Shown: positions 13,246 through 20,522 of the stretch, in pieces
How positions within the stretch are numbered: position 1 is the stretch's first letter
Layout of the letters: the number at the start of each line of letters is the position of its first letter
Assembly: GCA_016718655.1 (NCBI GenBank)
Contig: JADKCV010000013.1
Location: forward strand, 1-64,000
Direction of reading: 5' to 3'
Source: Flavobacteriales bacterium
Lineage (GTDB): Bacteria > Bacteroidota > Bacteroidia > Flavobacteriales_F > PHOS-HE28
Length of the DNA stretch: 64,000 bases
Notes under the pieces: model-generated
The model's database searches: none
Seen by the model: only the letters and a program-made list of their open reading frames with translations
What the model was told of the DNA's origin: nothing
Made by a program: the position numbers and the translations under genes

Positions 13246-13626
13246 ATGGCGACCAAGAAGATCTTCATTGTGGACGACGACGTGATGCTGGCGACCATGC
13301 TTGCCGACCACCTCCGCACGACCTTTCCGCACGATGTGACCGCCTTTCACACGGGAGAGGATTGCCTTGCCCACTTGAACGAGCATCCTGACCTTGTGGT
13401 CCTTGACTATCATCTGAACAATACGGTGAAGGATGCGGCCGATGGTCTGAGGATACTCGAGAAGATCAAGAAAATGGACCGCAGTGTGCATGTGATCATG
13501 CTCAGTAGCCAAACGCAATATGGGGTAGCCCTTCAAACGGTGGCCAAGGGCGCTGAACAGTATGTACTGAAGGGCAAGGACCAGTTCGACCAGATCGATC
13601 GCATCGTGAAAGAGATGCTGGCTTGA
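13246..13626 (+). CDS. Stand-alone receiver domain protein
   Basis: A 126-residue single-domain response regulator with all receiver landmarks: the acidic triplet DDD (residues 10-12), phosphoacceptor Asp54 in LVVLDYHLNN, Ser87-Ser88 and Lys109 in YVLKGKD. The ATG at 13246 gives the standard CheY-like N-terminus (ATKKIFIVDDD); an earlier in-frame ATG at 13204 would add 14 unlikely residues. There is no output domain, so it may act as a phosphate sink or shuttle in the neighbouring phosphorelay, or through protein contact. It is the last gene before the hppD remnant that ends the block. Confidence 0.88.
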   Translation: MATKKIFIVDDDVMLATMLADHLRTTFPHDVTAFHTGEDCLAHLNEHPDLVVLDYHLNNTVKDAADGLRILEKIKKMDRSVHVIMLSSQTQYGVALQTVAKGAEQYVLKGKDQFDQIDRIVKEMLA

Positions 13627-13649
13627 TGCGCTCCTGCATCCTCTGCGAA

Positions 13650-13712
13650 GGCAACTTCAAGGCGCTGTTCGAGGCGCTCGAGCGGGAGCAGGAGAATAGA
13701 GGGACGCCGTAG
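13650..13712 (+). pseudogene. hppD 3'-end remnant (direct repeat copy 2)
   Basis: Twenty codons and a stop read GNFKALFEALEREQENRGTP, almost the exact C-terminus of the HPPD protein at 1498. Nothing upstream of 13650 resembles hppD; the sequence changes abruptly, 23 bases after the receiver stop codon. It has no start codon of its own. With the intact hppD tail at 2579-2641 it forms a direct repeat around the signalling block. It could be an attachment-like scar left by insertion at the hppD 3' end, or what remains of a second hppD copy. Confidence 0.75.
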
Positions 13713-13730
13713 TTAGTACTATGCAAATAA

Positions 13731-13760
13731 GGAAAGGTGCTTCTGTTGAGGCGCCTTTCT
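13731..13760 (+). terminator. Terminator after the hppD remnant
   Basis: A stem of about ten pairs with two wobble pairs (GGAAAGGTGC with GCGCCTTTCT) and a ten-base loop. It stands at the same relative place as the terminator after the intact hppD but is not the same sequence. Confidence 0.5.
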
Positions 13761-13773
13761 ACATTTCAGGACC

Positions 13774-14826
13774 ATGAGCGAACGCACAATTACGCAGCAG
13801 GCACTCGGCAAACGGATCGAGAAGCTCACTCCTACGGATCTGACTAAATACTTCAAGACGCCAAAGAAGGAAAGTGATCGCAAAGAGTTCAAGTCATACG
13901 TAGACAATCCCAAGGCCGGCGAAGGTGGAATCGACGCTGTGCTCCGAACTATCTGTGCCTTCCTGAACTCAGAAGGAGGGCTGCTCATTTGGGGGGCGCC
14001 AATCGGAAAGTCTCCCACCCAGGGTCAAGAGAAGGAATTCCATGGATCTCTCACCCATGTCGTAAATGACTATGGAGATGACCAACTGTCTGACATGGTG
14101 TTCGACAGGATAAGTCCACCACCGCAGGACATTCGAATCAAGAAGTTGATGCATCGAGGTCATCGAGCCTATGTCTTCGAGGTGCCTCGGAGTCCATATG
14201 CTCCGCATCAGGTTAAGGAGAAGGGGGCATACTGGTTCCGTTTCAATGCAACCACCAAGCCTGCGCCCCATCACTTTGTCGAAGCACTTATGAGAAAGGT
14301 CTCCTATCCTGACATCGCCCCGTACTTACGACGCGCAACTCTGCAGCAGATAGACAAGAAGATTCTCGTCAATTTGGAAATCCTCATTGTGAATCACTCC
14401 ACCCTCCAAAACGAGGTTGACATTTCGCTCTTTGCAACCACAACGCAAGGACAATTCACAGGTATGGGATCCTTCCAAGGACCAAACACCGACTACTTGA
14501 ACAATCAGCGCGAAATCCGGAAACGGGGGATTGCTGATATCCTGCACTATGGCATTATCAAATGGGAGCGTTTGTCGATTGAACTCCCAACTTCAAGTAT
14601 TGGCAACGAGTTCCGCTTAGTAGTCTCCATTGCAGGGAGATCATCTCCCGTAAAGGCAAGTTCGTATTTCATTCCCGTCAGACTGGCCGGACAAGTAATA
14701 CAAGGCGAGTTTCGCATAGAGCGAGAGAATTATGACTTCCACAGTACCATTGGCGATATGACCTCCTCGAATAGTGCGCTCCTCGAAGAGGCCTTGGGTC
14801 GCAATCCCAAACAGTTATCTCCCTAG
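13774..14826 (+). CDS. AlbA_2/Schlafen-type putative nucleic-acid or ATP-binding protein
   Basis: A 350-residue protein. Residues about 35-160 look like an AlbA_2 (Schlafen AAA_4) domain: ESDRKEFKSYVDNP, then ICAFLNSEGGLLIWGAPIG, and later YVFEVPRSPYAPHQV with KGAYWFRFNATTKPA. The remaining 190 residues are beta-rich and not recognised. AlbA_2 proteins occur as regulators and in phage-defence loci; no partner defence gene is adjacent here. The gene is visibly more AT-rich than its neighbours and directly follows the hppD remnant, so it is probably an accessory gene acquired by transfer. It ends 21 bases before the WYL regulator. Confidence 0.65.
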   Translation: MSERTITQQALGKRIEKLTPTDLTKYFKTPKKESDRKEFKSYVDNPKAGEGGIDAVLRTICAFLNSEGGLLIWGAPIGKSPTQGQEKEFHGSLTHVVNDYGDDQLSDMVFDRISPPPQDIRIKKLMHRGHRAYVFEVPRSPYAPHQVKEKGAYWFRFNATTKPAPHHFVEALMRKVSYPDIAPYLRRATLQQIDKKILVNLEILIVNHSTLQNEVDISLFATTTQGQFTGMGSFQGPNTDYLNNQREIRKRGIADILHYGIIKWERLSIELPTSSIGNEFRLVVSIAGRSSPVKASSYFIPVRLAGQVIQGEFRIERENYDFHSTIGDMTSSNSALLEEALGRNPKQLSP

Positions 14827-14847
14827 CCCATCCTCGTCCAACCAACT

Positions 14848-15588
14848 ATGCCCCATTCCGACACCAAACGCCTAACGCGCCTCACGGCGATCCTGACCCG
14901 ACTGCAAACCAAGCGTTTGGTGACGGCTCCTGAGTTGGCGGCGAAGTTCTCGGTGAGCATCCGCACCATCTACCGGGACATTCGTGCCTTGGAAGAAGCT
15001 GGCATACCGGTGATCACTGAAGAAGGCAAGGGCTACTTGCTTATGGACCACTACCGCCTTCCTCCGGTGGCGTTCACGGAGAAGGAGGCCAATGCGCTGA
15101 TCGCCGCGAAACAACTGGTACTGAAGACCACGGACTCCTCCTTCATCGCCCACTACGCCGAGGCGATCGACAAGATCACGTCCGTGCTGGACCATGGGCT
15201 GAAGGACAAGATCAACCTGCTCGTGGATCGCACGCAGTTCAAAAACATCGAGAACATCCCGCGCACCAGCGACAACCTTTCGGAACTGCAATTCGCGATC
15301 ACCAACTATCGGGTGGTGCGCATCACGTACACGAACGCGGAGCAACTCACCTCGGACCGGTCCATTGAACCGTTCGCGCTATTGAGCACGGAGAACTGGC
15401 TCTTGGTGGCGTGGTGTCGTTCGCGCAAGGAGTTCCGCTACTTTCGATTGGATCGGATCGAACAGATGGCGGTGCTACCCGACCAGTTCACACCGCACGA
15501 TATGACGCTGCAGCAATTCTTCGAGCGGCATCCCGGAACGCAGACAGTTCCACCAGAGCGAATGATCCTTCCGACACCCCTGACATAG
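14848..15588 (+). CDS. YafY-type HTH and WYL-domain transcriptional regulator
   Basis: A 246-residue regulator. Residues 5-60 form a DeoR-like winged helix (TRLQTKRLVTAPELAAKFSVSIRTIYRDIRALEEAGIPV), and residues about 135-215 the WYL ligand-sensing domain (VVRITYTNAEQ, SIEPFALLSTENWLLVAWCRSRKEFRYFRLDRIEQM). WYL domains sense nucleotides or other small ligands. It probably controls the downstream DUF1761 gene, 48 bases away on the same strand, a pairing I recall from other Bacteroidetes. Confidence 0.88.
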   Translation: MPHSDTKRLTRLTAILTRLQTKRLVTAPELAAKFSVSIRTIYRDIRALEEAGIPVITEEGKGYLLMDHYRLPPVAFTEKEANALIAAKQLVLKTTDSSFIAHYAEAIDKITSVLDHGLKDKINLLVDRTQFKNIENIPRTSDNLSELQFAITNYRVVRITYTNAEQLTSDRSIEPFALLSTENWLLVAWCRSRKEFRYFRLDRIEQMAVLPDQFTPHDMTLQQFFERHPGTQTVPPERMILPTPLT

Positions 15589-15636
15589 GGTTGTCAACGC
15601 CTGCCGTCACTTTTGGCGGCACACGAACAACAACCC

Positions 15637-16053
15637 ATGACCATCACAATTTCCAACCTCCCTTGGCTCGGCATCGCCCTGGCCTTCGTTCTATCCTCTG
15701 CACTCGGTGCTGCTTGGTTCACTGCATTGTTCAGGAAACAGTACCTCTTCACCTTGGGTCGGCCGGCGAACGAACCCCAGAGCAAGGATCCGATCTACTT
15801 CGTGGGGCCGATGGTCTGCAACTTCTTGGTGATCTTCACCAGTGCTATCCTGATGCAATGGCTGAACATCACGTCATATGGCGCCGCGTTCTTATTCGCG
15901 CTACTTGTGGGGTTCGGCTACTTGGTCACGAACACGGTGAACATCGCCATCAACCCGAATATGCCACGGCCGATCGCGTACGGCGTGATCACCGGTGCGT
16001 ACCATCTGATCGCTATGGTGCTGGTGTGCATGGTACTGTTAGCGTTGAAGTAG
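15637..16053 (+). CDS. DUF1761 family membrane protein
   Basis: A protein of 138 residues with four predicted membrane helices: WLGIALAFVLSSALGAAWFTALF, PMVCNFLVIFTSAILMQWL, YGAAFLFALLVGFGYLV and YGVITGAYHLIAMVLVCMVLL. The pattern and length fit DUF1761. I take ATG 15637 (MTITISNLPWLG), because the eight residues from an earlier GTG-like start (MAAHEQQP) add nothing. Function unknown; location inner membrane. A longer overlapping frame on the same strand is a shadow. Confidence 0.8.
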   Translation: MTITISNLPWLGIALAFVLSSALGAAWFTALFRKQYLFTLGRPANEPQSKDPIYFVGPMVCNFLVIFTSAILMQWLNITSYGAAFLFALLVGFGYLVTNTVNIAINPNMPRPIAYGVITGAYHLIAMVLVCMVLLALK

Positions 16054-16056
16054 CCG

Positions 16057-18078
16057 TCACCGCACCCGCTCGAACACGATATCCCGCGCCCGTTGGCCGG
16101 ATACGAGGCATTTCGTCACCTCGCCTTGCGCATCACGCGTGAAAGCGACAAGCCCCATGCGTGCTTGGTCCGTGGTGAAGGCATCGGGTTGGAACGGCTT
16201 CATGACCGCATCGCCCCAACGGTGACCACGTACCACCAAGGCGCTGTCCTCCTGAACAACGACCAAGGCCACACCAAGTTCTTCGCTCACGTAGGTCCCT
16301 ATGAATTCCTCTGGACGGATCCGCGCAACATCCAACGGCTCCAATGCGATGCGCTTCGCTTGCCAAGTGAAATCGTAGAGGTGATAAGCGAAGCCTTGGG
16401 CACGACCATTCGAACCTAGCGAGAACACCCATCGGTTGTAGCGGTTGTTCAGTTGAAAGGTGTTCGCGTCGAGTTCTTCCAACGCCTGTACATCCCCACT
16501 TCCAAGTACGTTCGTCACCAGGCCCGGTCCATTCCGCTTCACGGTGAAGACCAGACCTGGAAAAAGCTCGTAGTCGCCGACAAGAGCATCGAGATCGGTA
16601 GGTCGATCCGATCCATCGCGTTTGCGGGATGGCCGCATCATGGTTGCTTGTGCCACTTCCGACGCGCTGATCTCGTCCTCGAGGAACAGGTCTATGGCCT
16701 TCTCCGCCGTTTCGATCGGATTGAAGTCCTCTGCATTGGCGGTGATGGCGATCACCAGGTCGTGAGCGGGTACACGAACGAGATAAGACCTGTAGCCCGC
16801 CAACCCTCCTCCGTGGAACACCACCTGTTGACCTCGGTATTCCTTGCGGTCCAGACCTATTCCATAAGTGAACGGCTCGTTGGTGACCAGCTTACCTGAT
16901 CGCTCCATGTTATCCAGCATTTCGCGATCGCCAACAACGGGATCTTTGAAGTTCATCGCCCAGCGGCAGAGGTCCTCCACCGTGGAGTTCACGCCCGTGG
17001 ATCCCATGAGCGCACCATTGACCGGACGCTCCACATAGGCCGCTCCTTCCAATCCGTAGGCAGATGCCCGGTTCGCGATCACGGTACCTGGAGCATCCAT
17101 GACGTGCGTGTCCTTCATGCCCAAGGGGTGGAAGATCCGCTCCTGTAGAAAGTCGAAGAACGGTTTCCCGGATATGCGTGCCACGACCTCGGCCAGCAGC
17201 ATGTACCCGGAGTTACTGTACTCGAAGGCAGTACCCGGAACGAAATTGAGGCCTCTCTGGCGCAGTAAGAGCGCGACCGCTTCCGCATGGGTCACCTCAT
17301 CATTGGGAGCAATGCCTCGCAACGCGAGCAGGTCATCGATATCCCGAAGGCCACTGGTGTGTTGAGCCAAGTGACGAATGGTCACGACGTGCGGGTATTC
17401 CGGTAATTCCGGGATGAACTTGCGCACATCGTCATCCAGCGAAAGCAGTCCATCCCGCTGCAGTAGCAGAGCCGCGAATGCCGTGAACTGCTTGGACACG
17501 GATGCGATCTGGAAGACCGAAGCGGTGGTGATGGGGATGTCATGCTCCAGATCGGCCATACCGAAGGCCTTGCTGTACACCGGAGCCCCGTCGCGGAGAA
17601 TGCGGATCGCAAGACCCGGCGAATCCGTGGTATTGTACCGCGCCAGATAGGCATCCATCGCGGCCTCGGGTGTGGTGGGTGCTGTTCCGGAACTCACCAG
17701 CCGCAACTCGACCCTGCCCTCGGGTGCTGTCTCGTCGATGGCCTGCACCTCAATGCGGTACTGCCCTTGCACGCTCGCCTCCAGCCGCACCCATTCGGGA
17801 CCGAACGCGCCATTGGGAGAATCGAACTCGTTCAGCTTGCTTCCATTCGGGCTGTAGGTCGTGATCGCCACATCCACGCCGTGTTGGTCCACCCGGACCC
17901 AAGCCCAAGAACCTGCTTGCAGATCCATCGCATACTTCAACGTATCGGGAGCTTCGACCACGGCGCCCTCCGGCGCGCCATTACGAAGTATCACCGGTGC
18001 GGGTTGAGCGGTCACCCTGCCGAGGGAGAGTGCCGCAGCCAATACACCAACCGCAAATGAGGGATGCGATATGCTCAT
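16057..18078 (-). CDS. Class C beta-lactamase-like serine hydrolase, exported
   Basis: A 673-residue protein with a signal peptide (ending GRVTAQ). An N-terminal beta domain of about 120 residues (pre-peptidase-like) precedes the catalytic domain. The serine-hydrolase triad is present: SVSK (SxxK, in FQIASVSKQFTAF), YSN (in FEYSNSGYMLLAEVV) and HGG (in FHGGGLAGYRSYL). A C-terminal beta-rich domain of about 170 residues follows. Proteins of this class act as esterases or D-aminopeptidases or modify cell-wall peptides; substrate cannot be told from sequence. It is convergent with the DUF1761 gene (three bases apart) and divergent from osmC. Confidence 0.9.
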   Translation of the reverse strand: MSISHPSFAVGVLAAALSLGRVTAQPAPVILRNGAPEGAVVEAPDTLKYAMDLQAGSWAWVRVDQHGVDVAITTYSPNGSKLNEFDSPNGAFGPEWVRLEASVQGQYRIEVQAIDETAPEGRVELRLVSSGTAPTTPEAAMDAYLARYNTTDSPGLAIRILRDGAPVYSKAFGMADLEHDIPITTASVFQIASVSKQFTAFAALLLQRDGLLSLDDDVRKFIPELPEYPHVVTIRHLAQHTSGLRDIDDLLALRGIAPNDEVTHAEAVALLLRQRGLNFVPGTAFEYSNSGYMLLAEVVARISGKPFFDFLQERIFHPLGMKDTHVMDAPGTVIANRASAYGLEGAAYVERPVNGALMGSTGVNSTVEDLCRWAMNFKDPVVGDREMLDNMERSGKLVTNEPFTYGIGLDRKEYRGQQVVFHGGGLAGYRSYLVRVPAHDLVIAITANAEDFNPIETAEKAIDLFLEDEISASEVAQATMMRPSRKRDGSDRPTDLDALVGDYELFPGLVFTVKRNGPGLVTNVLGSGDVQALEELDANTFQLNNRYNRWVFSLGSNGRAQGFAYHLYDFTWQAKRIALEPLDVARIRPEEFIGTYVSEELGVALVVVQEDSALVVRGHRWGDAVMKPFQPDAFTTDQARMGLVAFTRDAQGEVTKCLVSGQRARDIVFERVR

Positions 18079-18234
18079 TGGAGATCGTGCGACGAAGAAC
18101 GGGCGATATCGGGGCCTCAGCTGGAACAGCTACACGAACGGTTGAAACAGGGTTTGCAAGGTCGATCCTCAGGAGTTGATCCCCTCGCATCCGCACCATC
18201 ATCAGGGCCTGCATTCCATGTAGGTCCGGATAGA

Positions 18235-18255
18235 CATGTACACGTGGTGCACATG
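18235..18255. promoter_or_regulatory. Imperfect inverted repeat between the serine hydrolase and osmC
   Basis: The 21 bases beginning CATGTACACG and ending GTGCACATG form an inverted repeat with eight of ten half-site pairs matching. It lies in the 288-base divergent region and could bind a dimeric regulator of either gene. Nothing else supports this. Confidence 0.25.
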
Positions 18256-18264
18256 CCAGGACCG

Positions 18265-18275
18265 CCCCCCCCCCC
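18265..18275 (+). repeat. Run of eleven C residues
   Basis: A C11 homopolymer 91 bases before osmC and 187 bases before the serine hydrolase start. Such tracts slip during replication and are also prone to miscalled length. Confidence 0.9.
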
Positions 18276-18366
18276 TTCGAAGAAAGGCCCAAGAACCCTG
18301 GGCAAACCAATTCCCCGATGAACGTGTTCTACTTTCACGCACTCAAGCAACGCAACACCAAGCATC

Positions 18367-18801
18367 ATGATACGATCGAGCAAGGCCATTTGGAGCGGAA
18401 GTGGAAAGGAAGGTAAGGGGCATCTGACCAGTACCAGCGGGGTGCTGAAGGACACCCCATATTCATTCATGACCCGGTTCATAAGCGAGGATGGAAAGGC
18501 AGGCACCAACCCGGAGGAATTGATCGCGGCTGCACACGCCGGTTGTTTCACGATGAAGCTGAGCTTCCTGCTTGGTAACGCAGGTTTCACGCCGGATGAA
18601 CTGGATTGCACTTCTGAGGTGAAACTGGGTCCTGTGGCAGGCGGCACCGGTGTCGTCGGCATCCACCTGGTGCTGAAAGCCAAGGTTCCGGGTATCGGTA
18701 AGGAACAGTTCGACGGATGCGCGGAGGACGCCAAGGTCAACTGCCCGATCAGCCAACTTTTGAAGAGCGTACCCATTACGCTGAACGCGGAACTGGTGTA
18801 G
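18367..18801 (+). CDS. OsmC-family peroxiredoxin
   Basis: A 144-residue OsmC/Ohr-fold protein that reduces organic hydroperoxides using two cysteines. The peroxidatic Cys60 lies in NPEELIAAAHAGCFTM and the second Cys126 in AKVNCPISQLL, at the spacing of the family; Cys81 and Cys118 are extra. Length is normal for OsmC. It is probably a cytoplasmic stress protein. A perfect 18-bp hairpin follows it at 18893. Confidence 0.92.
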   Translation: MIRSSKAIWSGSGKEGKGHLTSTSGVLKDTPYSFMTRFISEDGKAGTNPEELIAAAHAGCFTMKLSFLLGNAGFTPDELDCTSEVKLGPVAGGTGVVGIHLVLKAKVPGIGKEQFDGCAEDAKVNCPISQLLKSVPITLNAELV

Positions 18802-18892
18802 TTCGCGAACTCCGAGCCTCCCACGCAATGGTGAACGGCTCGACGTTGCTCGAGTACCTGTGCAACGTAGGATCGTGAGCAGCCCGCCCTGT

Positions 18893-18933
18893 GCGACCCA
18901 TGGCCGCATCGTTCGGATGCGGCCATGGGTCGC
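18893..18933. terminator. Perfect 18-bp hairpin between convergent genes
   Basis: An 18-base left arm (18893-18910) and its exact complement (18916-18933) surround a five-base loop GTTCG. There is no T tract on either side, so it may act through other means than a classical intrinsic terminator. It separates osmC (plus) from the permease gene (minus). Confidence 0.6.
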
Positions 18934-19093
18934 TGATGTTCTTGTGTCGGGCGTGGATCAGCGCTTCCTCATTGAACAAGGAATGACCAGTAGCCAAGTA
19001 AGCGGCACCTTTGAAAGTGACCGATCCATCAAGAGCTGAACAGCACGTTCCAGGATGCATCCCTTGGGATAGGATATTCCCGGAATACCATGC

Positions 19094-19507
19094 TCATCTC
19101 TTGGCGGCTCCATCCGCTGGAGGTGTGCTCTCCCGTTCGTGCCGAGCCAGCGCCATATAGACCGCGCGTATCCGGTCAAGTTCGTCATCGTCAAGTTCCT
19201 CCAGGTCCAATAGTGCGTTGTTCGCCTCCTTCTGTGAGCGTATCAGCTCATCCAACTTGATCTGAAGGGCTTCCGTATCGCGGTTCTGGGTGTTCTGTAT
19301 GAGGAACACCATCAGGAAGGTGATGATCGTGGTGCTGGTGTTGATCACCAACTGCCATGTGTCACTAAACCCGAATAGCGGACCTGTGATGGCCCACCCA
19401 AGAATGACCGCGACCGCCAGAATGAACGTGACCGGTCGGCCGGTCATGGTCGACGTGCGTTTGGCAAAGCGGGTGAAGGGGGAGTTGATCGTCGCTGGGG
19501 TTTTCAT
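19094..19507 (-). CDS. Low-affinity iron permease family protein (Fet4-like)
   Basis: A 137-residue membrane protein with two helices (VTFILAVAVILGWAITGPLF and LVINTSTTIITFLMVFLIQNTQNRD) and a charged cytoplasmic tail (LQIKLDELIRSQKEANNALLDLEELDDDEL). The motif FLMVFLIQNTQNRDTEALQIKLDELI is characteristic of the Iron_permease family in bacteria. Length is normal for bacterial members. It is divergent from ppk2, 78 bases apart. Transport of iron is a family annotation, not shown by the sequence. Confidence 0.85.
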   Translation of the reverse strand: MKTPATINSPFTRFAKRTSTMTGRPVTFILAVAVILGWAITGPLFGFSDTWQLVINTSTTIITFLMVFLIQNTQNRDTEALQIKLDELIRSQKEANNALLDLEELDDDELDRIRAVYMALARHERESTPPADGAAKR

Positions 19508-19585
19508 GACTTTCGGGTTGCCGCGTGAAGTTCGGGTATTGTAGGGGTCTCGCGCCTATACCGTACACCGTAGCTTTCGCCGACC

Positions 19586-20476
19586 ATGAAGTCCCCACTG
19601 AACGACCCCCGTATCGCCATCACCAGCCGTGGCACCATCCGTTTGAAGGATCATCCGACCGACCTGCCGAGCAATACTGAGAAGAAGGAGCTGAAGGACC
19701 AGGTGGAAGGAGACCGCGAAAGGATCAGTGAGCTACAGGAGCTGCTCTATGCTTCGGGCAAACATTCGCTGTTGCTCATCTTCCAGGCGATGGACGCAGC
19801 CGGCAAGGACAGTTGCATCCGCCACGTCATGAGCGGAGTGAACCCACAAGGCGTGCGCGTATGGAGCTTCAAGGCTCCAAGTACACTTGAACGTAGCCAC
19901 GATTTTCTGTGGCGGCATTTCCAAGCGACTCCGGAGCGCGGACAGATCGGCATCCACAACCGTTCCCACTATGAGGAGGTGTTGGTCACCCGAGTGCATC
20001 CGGAATTCATCCTGGGCCAGAACATACCGGGCATCACACGCACGGACCATGTGGACAAGGAATTCTGGGAGCGGCGGTTCATAGCCATCCGCGCCTGGGA
20101 GGAACACTTGGCCAATAGCGGCACGGTCATCATGAAGTTCTATCTGCACATGAGCAAAGAGGAGCAGCGGAAGCGATTCCTGGAACGCATCGATGACCCT
20201 GGAAAGAACTGGAAGTTCAATGCCCAGGACCTGGCCGAACGTCAGCATTGGGACGCCTACATGGACGCTTATGAGCACGCCATCGGAGCTACGGCATCGC
20301 CACATGCCCCATGGTACCTGGTGCCGGCCGATGAGCAATGGGAAAGTCGCACGATCGTGGCCCGGTTGATACGCCTTCGGTTGGAGACGCTAGACCTGCG
20401 TTCACCTGCCCCCGACCCCGATACCTTGGCCACCCTTTTGGAATGCCGGGAAGCACTGGGATCCGGTAAGGCCTGA
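19586..20476 (+). CDS. ppk2: Polyphosphate kinase 2 family protein
   Basis: A 296-residue PPK2 enzyme, transferring phosphate between polyphosphate and nucleotides. The Walker A motif is FQAMDAAGKDS (residues about 67-76). The Walker B/lid region is NRSHYEEVLVTRVHPE, and the later block FWERRFIAIRAWEEHLANSGTVIMKFYLHMSKEEQRKR is typical. A single PPK2 domain is present; which nucleotide it prefers cannot be settled by eye. Start at ATG 19586. No ppk1 or ppx is in the window. It ends 46 bases before aspS. Confidence 0.92.
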   Translation: MKSPLNDPRIAITSRGTIRLKDHPTDLPSNTEKKELKDQVEGDRERISELQELLYASGKHSLLLIFQAMDAAGKDSCIRHVMSGVNPQGVRVWSFKAPSTLERSHDFLWRHFQATPERGQIGIHNRSHYEEVLVTRVHPEFILGQNIPGITRTDHVDKEFWERRFIAIRAWEEHLANSGTVIMKFYLHMSKEEQRKRFLERIDDPGKNWKFNAQDLAERQHWDAYMDAYEHAIGATASPHAPWYLVPADEQWESRTIVARLIRLRLETLDLRSPAPDPDTLATLLECREALGSGKA

Positions 20477-20495
20477 ACCACACGGGTGAACCGGA

Positions 20496-20503
20496 TAACT
20501 TCG
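20496..20503 (+). promoter_or_regulatory. Promoter -7-like box before aspS
   Basis: TAACTTCG differs from TAnnTTTG by one base and lies 20 bases before the aspS start. No good TTG box is seen upstream. Confidence 0.3.
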
Positions 20504-20522
20504 CGGCTCCTTTCCATTCCTC

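Noticed and set aside
15411..16142. A 243-codon frame overlapping the WYL regulator and the DUF1761 gene
   Set aside because: Its translation is rich in Thr, His, Arg and Pro without domain likeness, whereas both overlapped genes are convincing membrane and regulator families.
18117..18926. A 269-codon minus-strand frame covering osmC
   Set aside because: osmC on the plus strand has both catalytic cysteines and normal length; the antisense frame has no recognisable feature.
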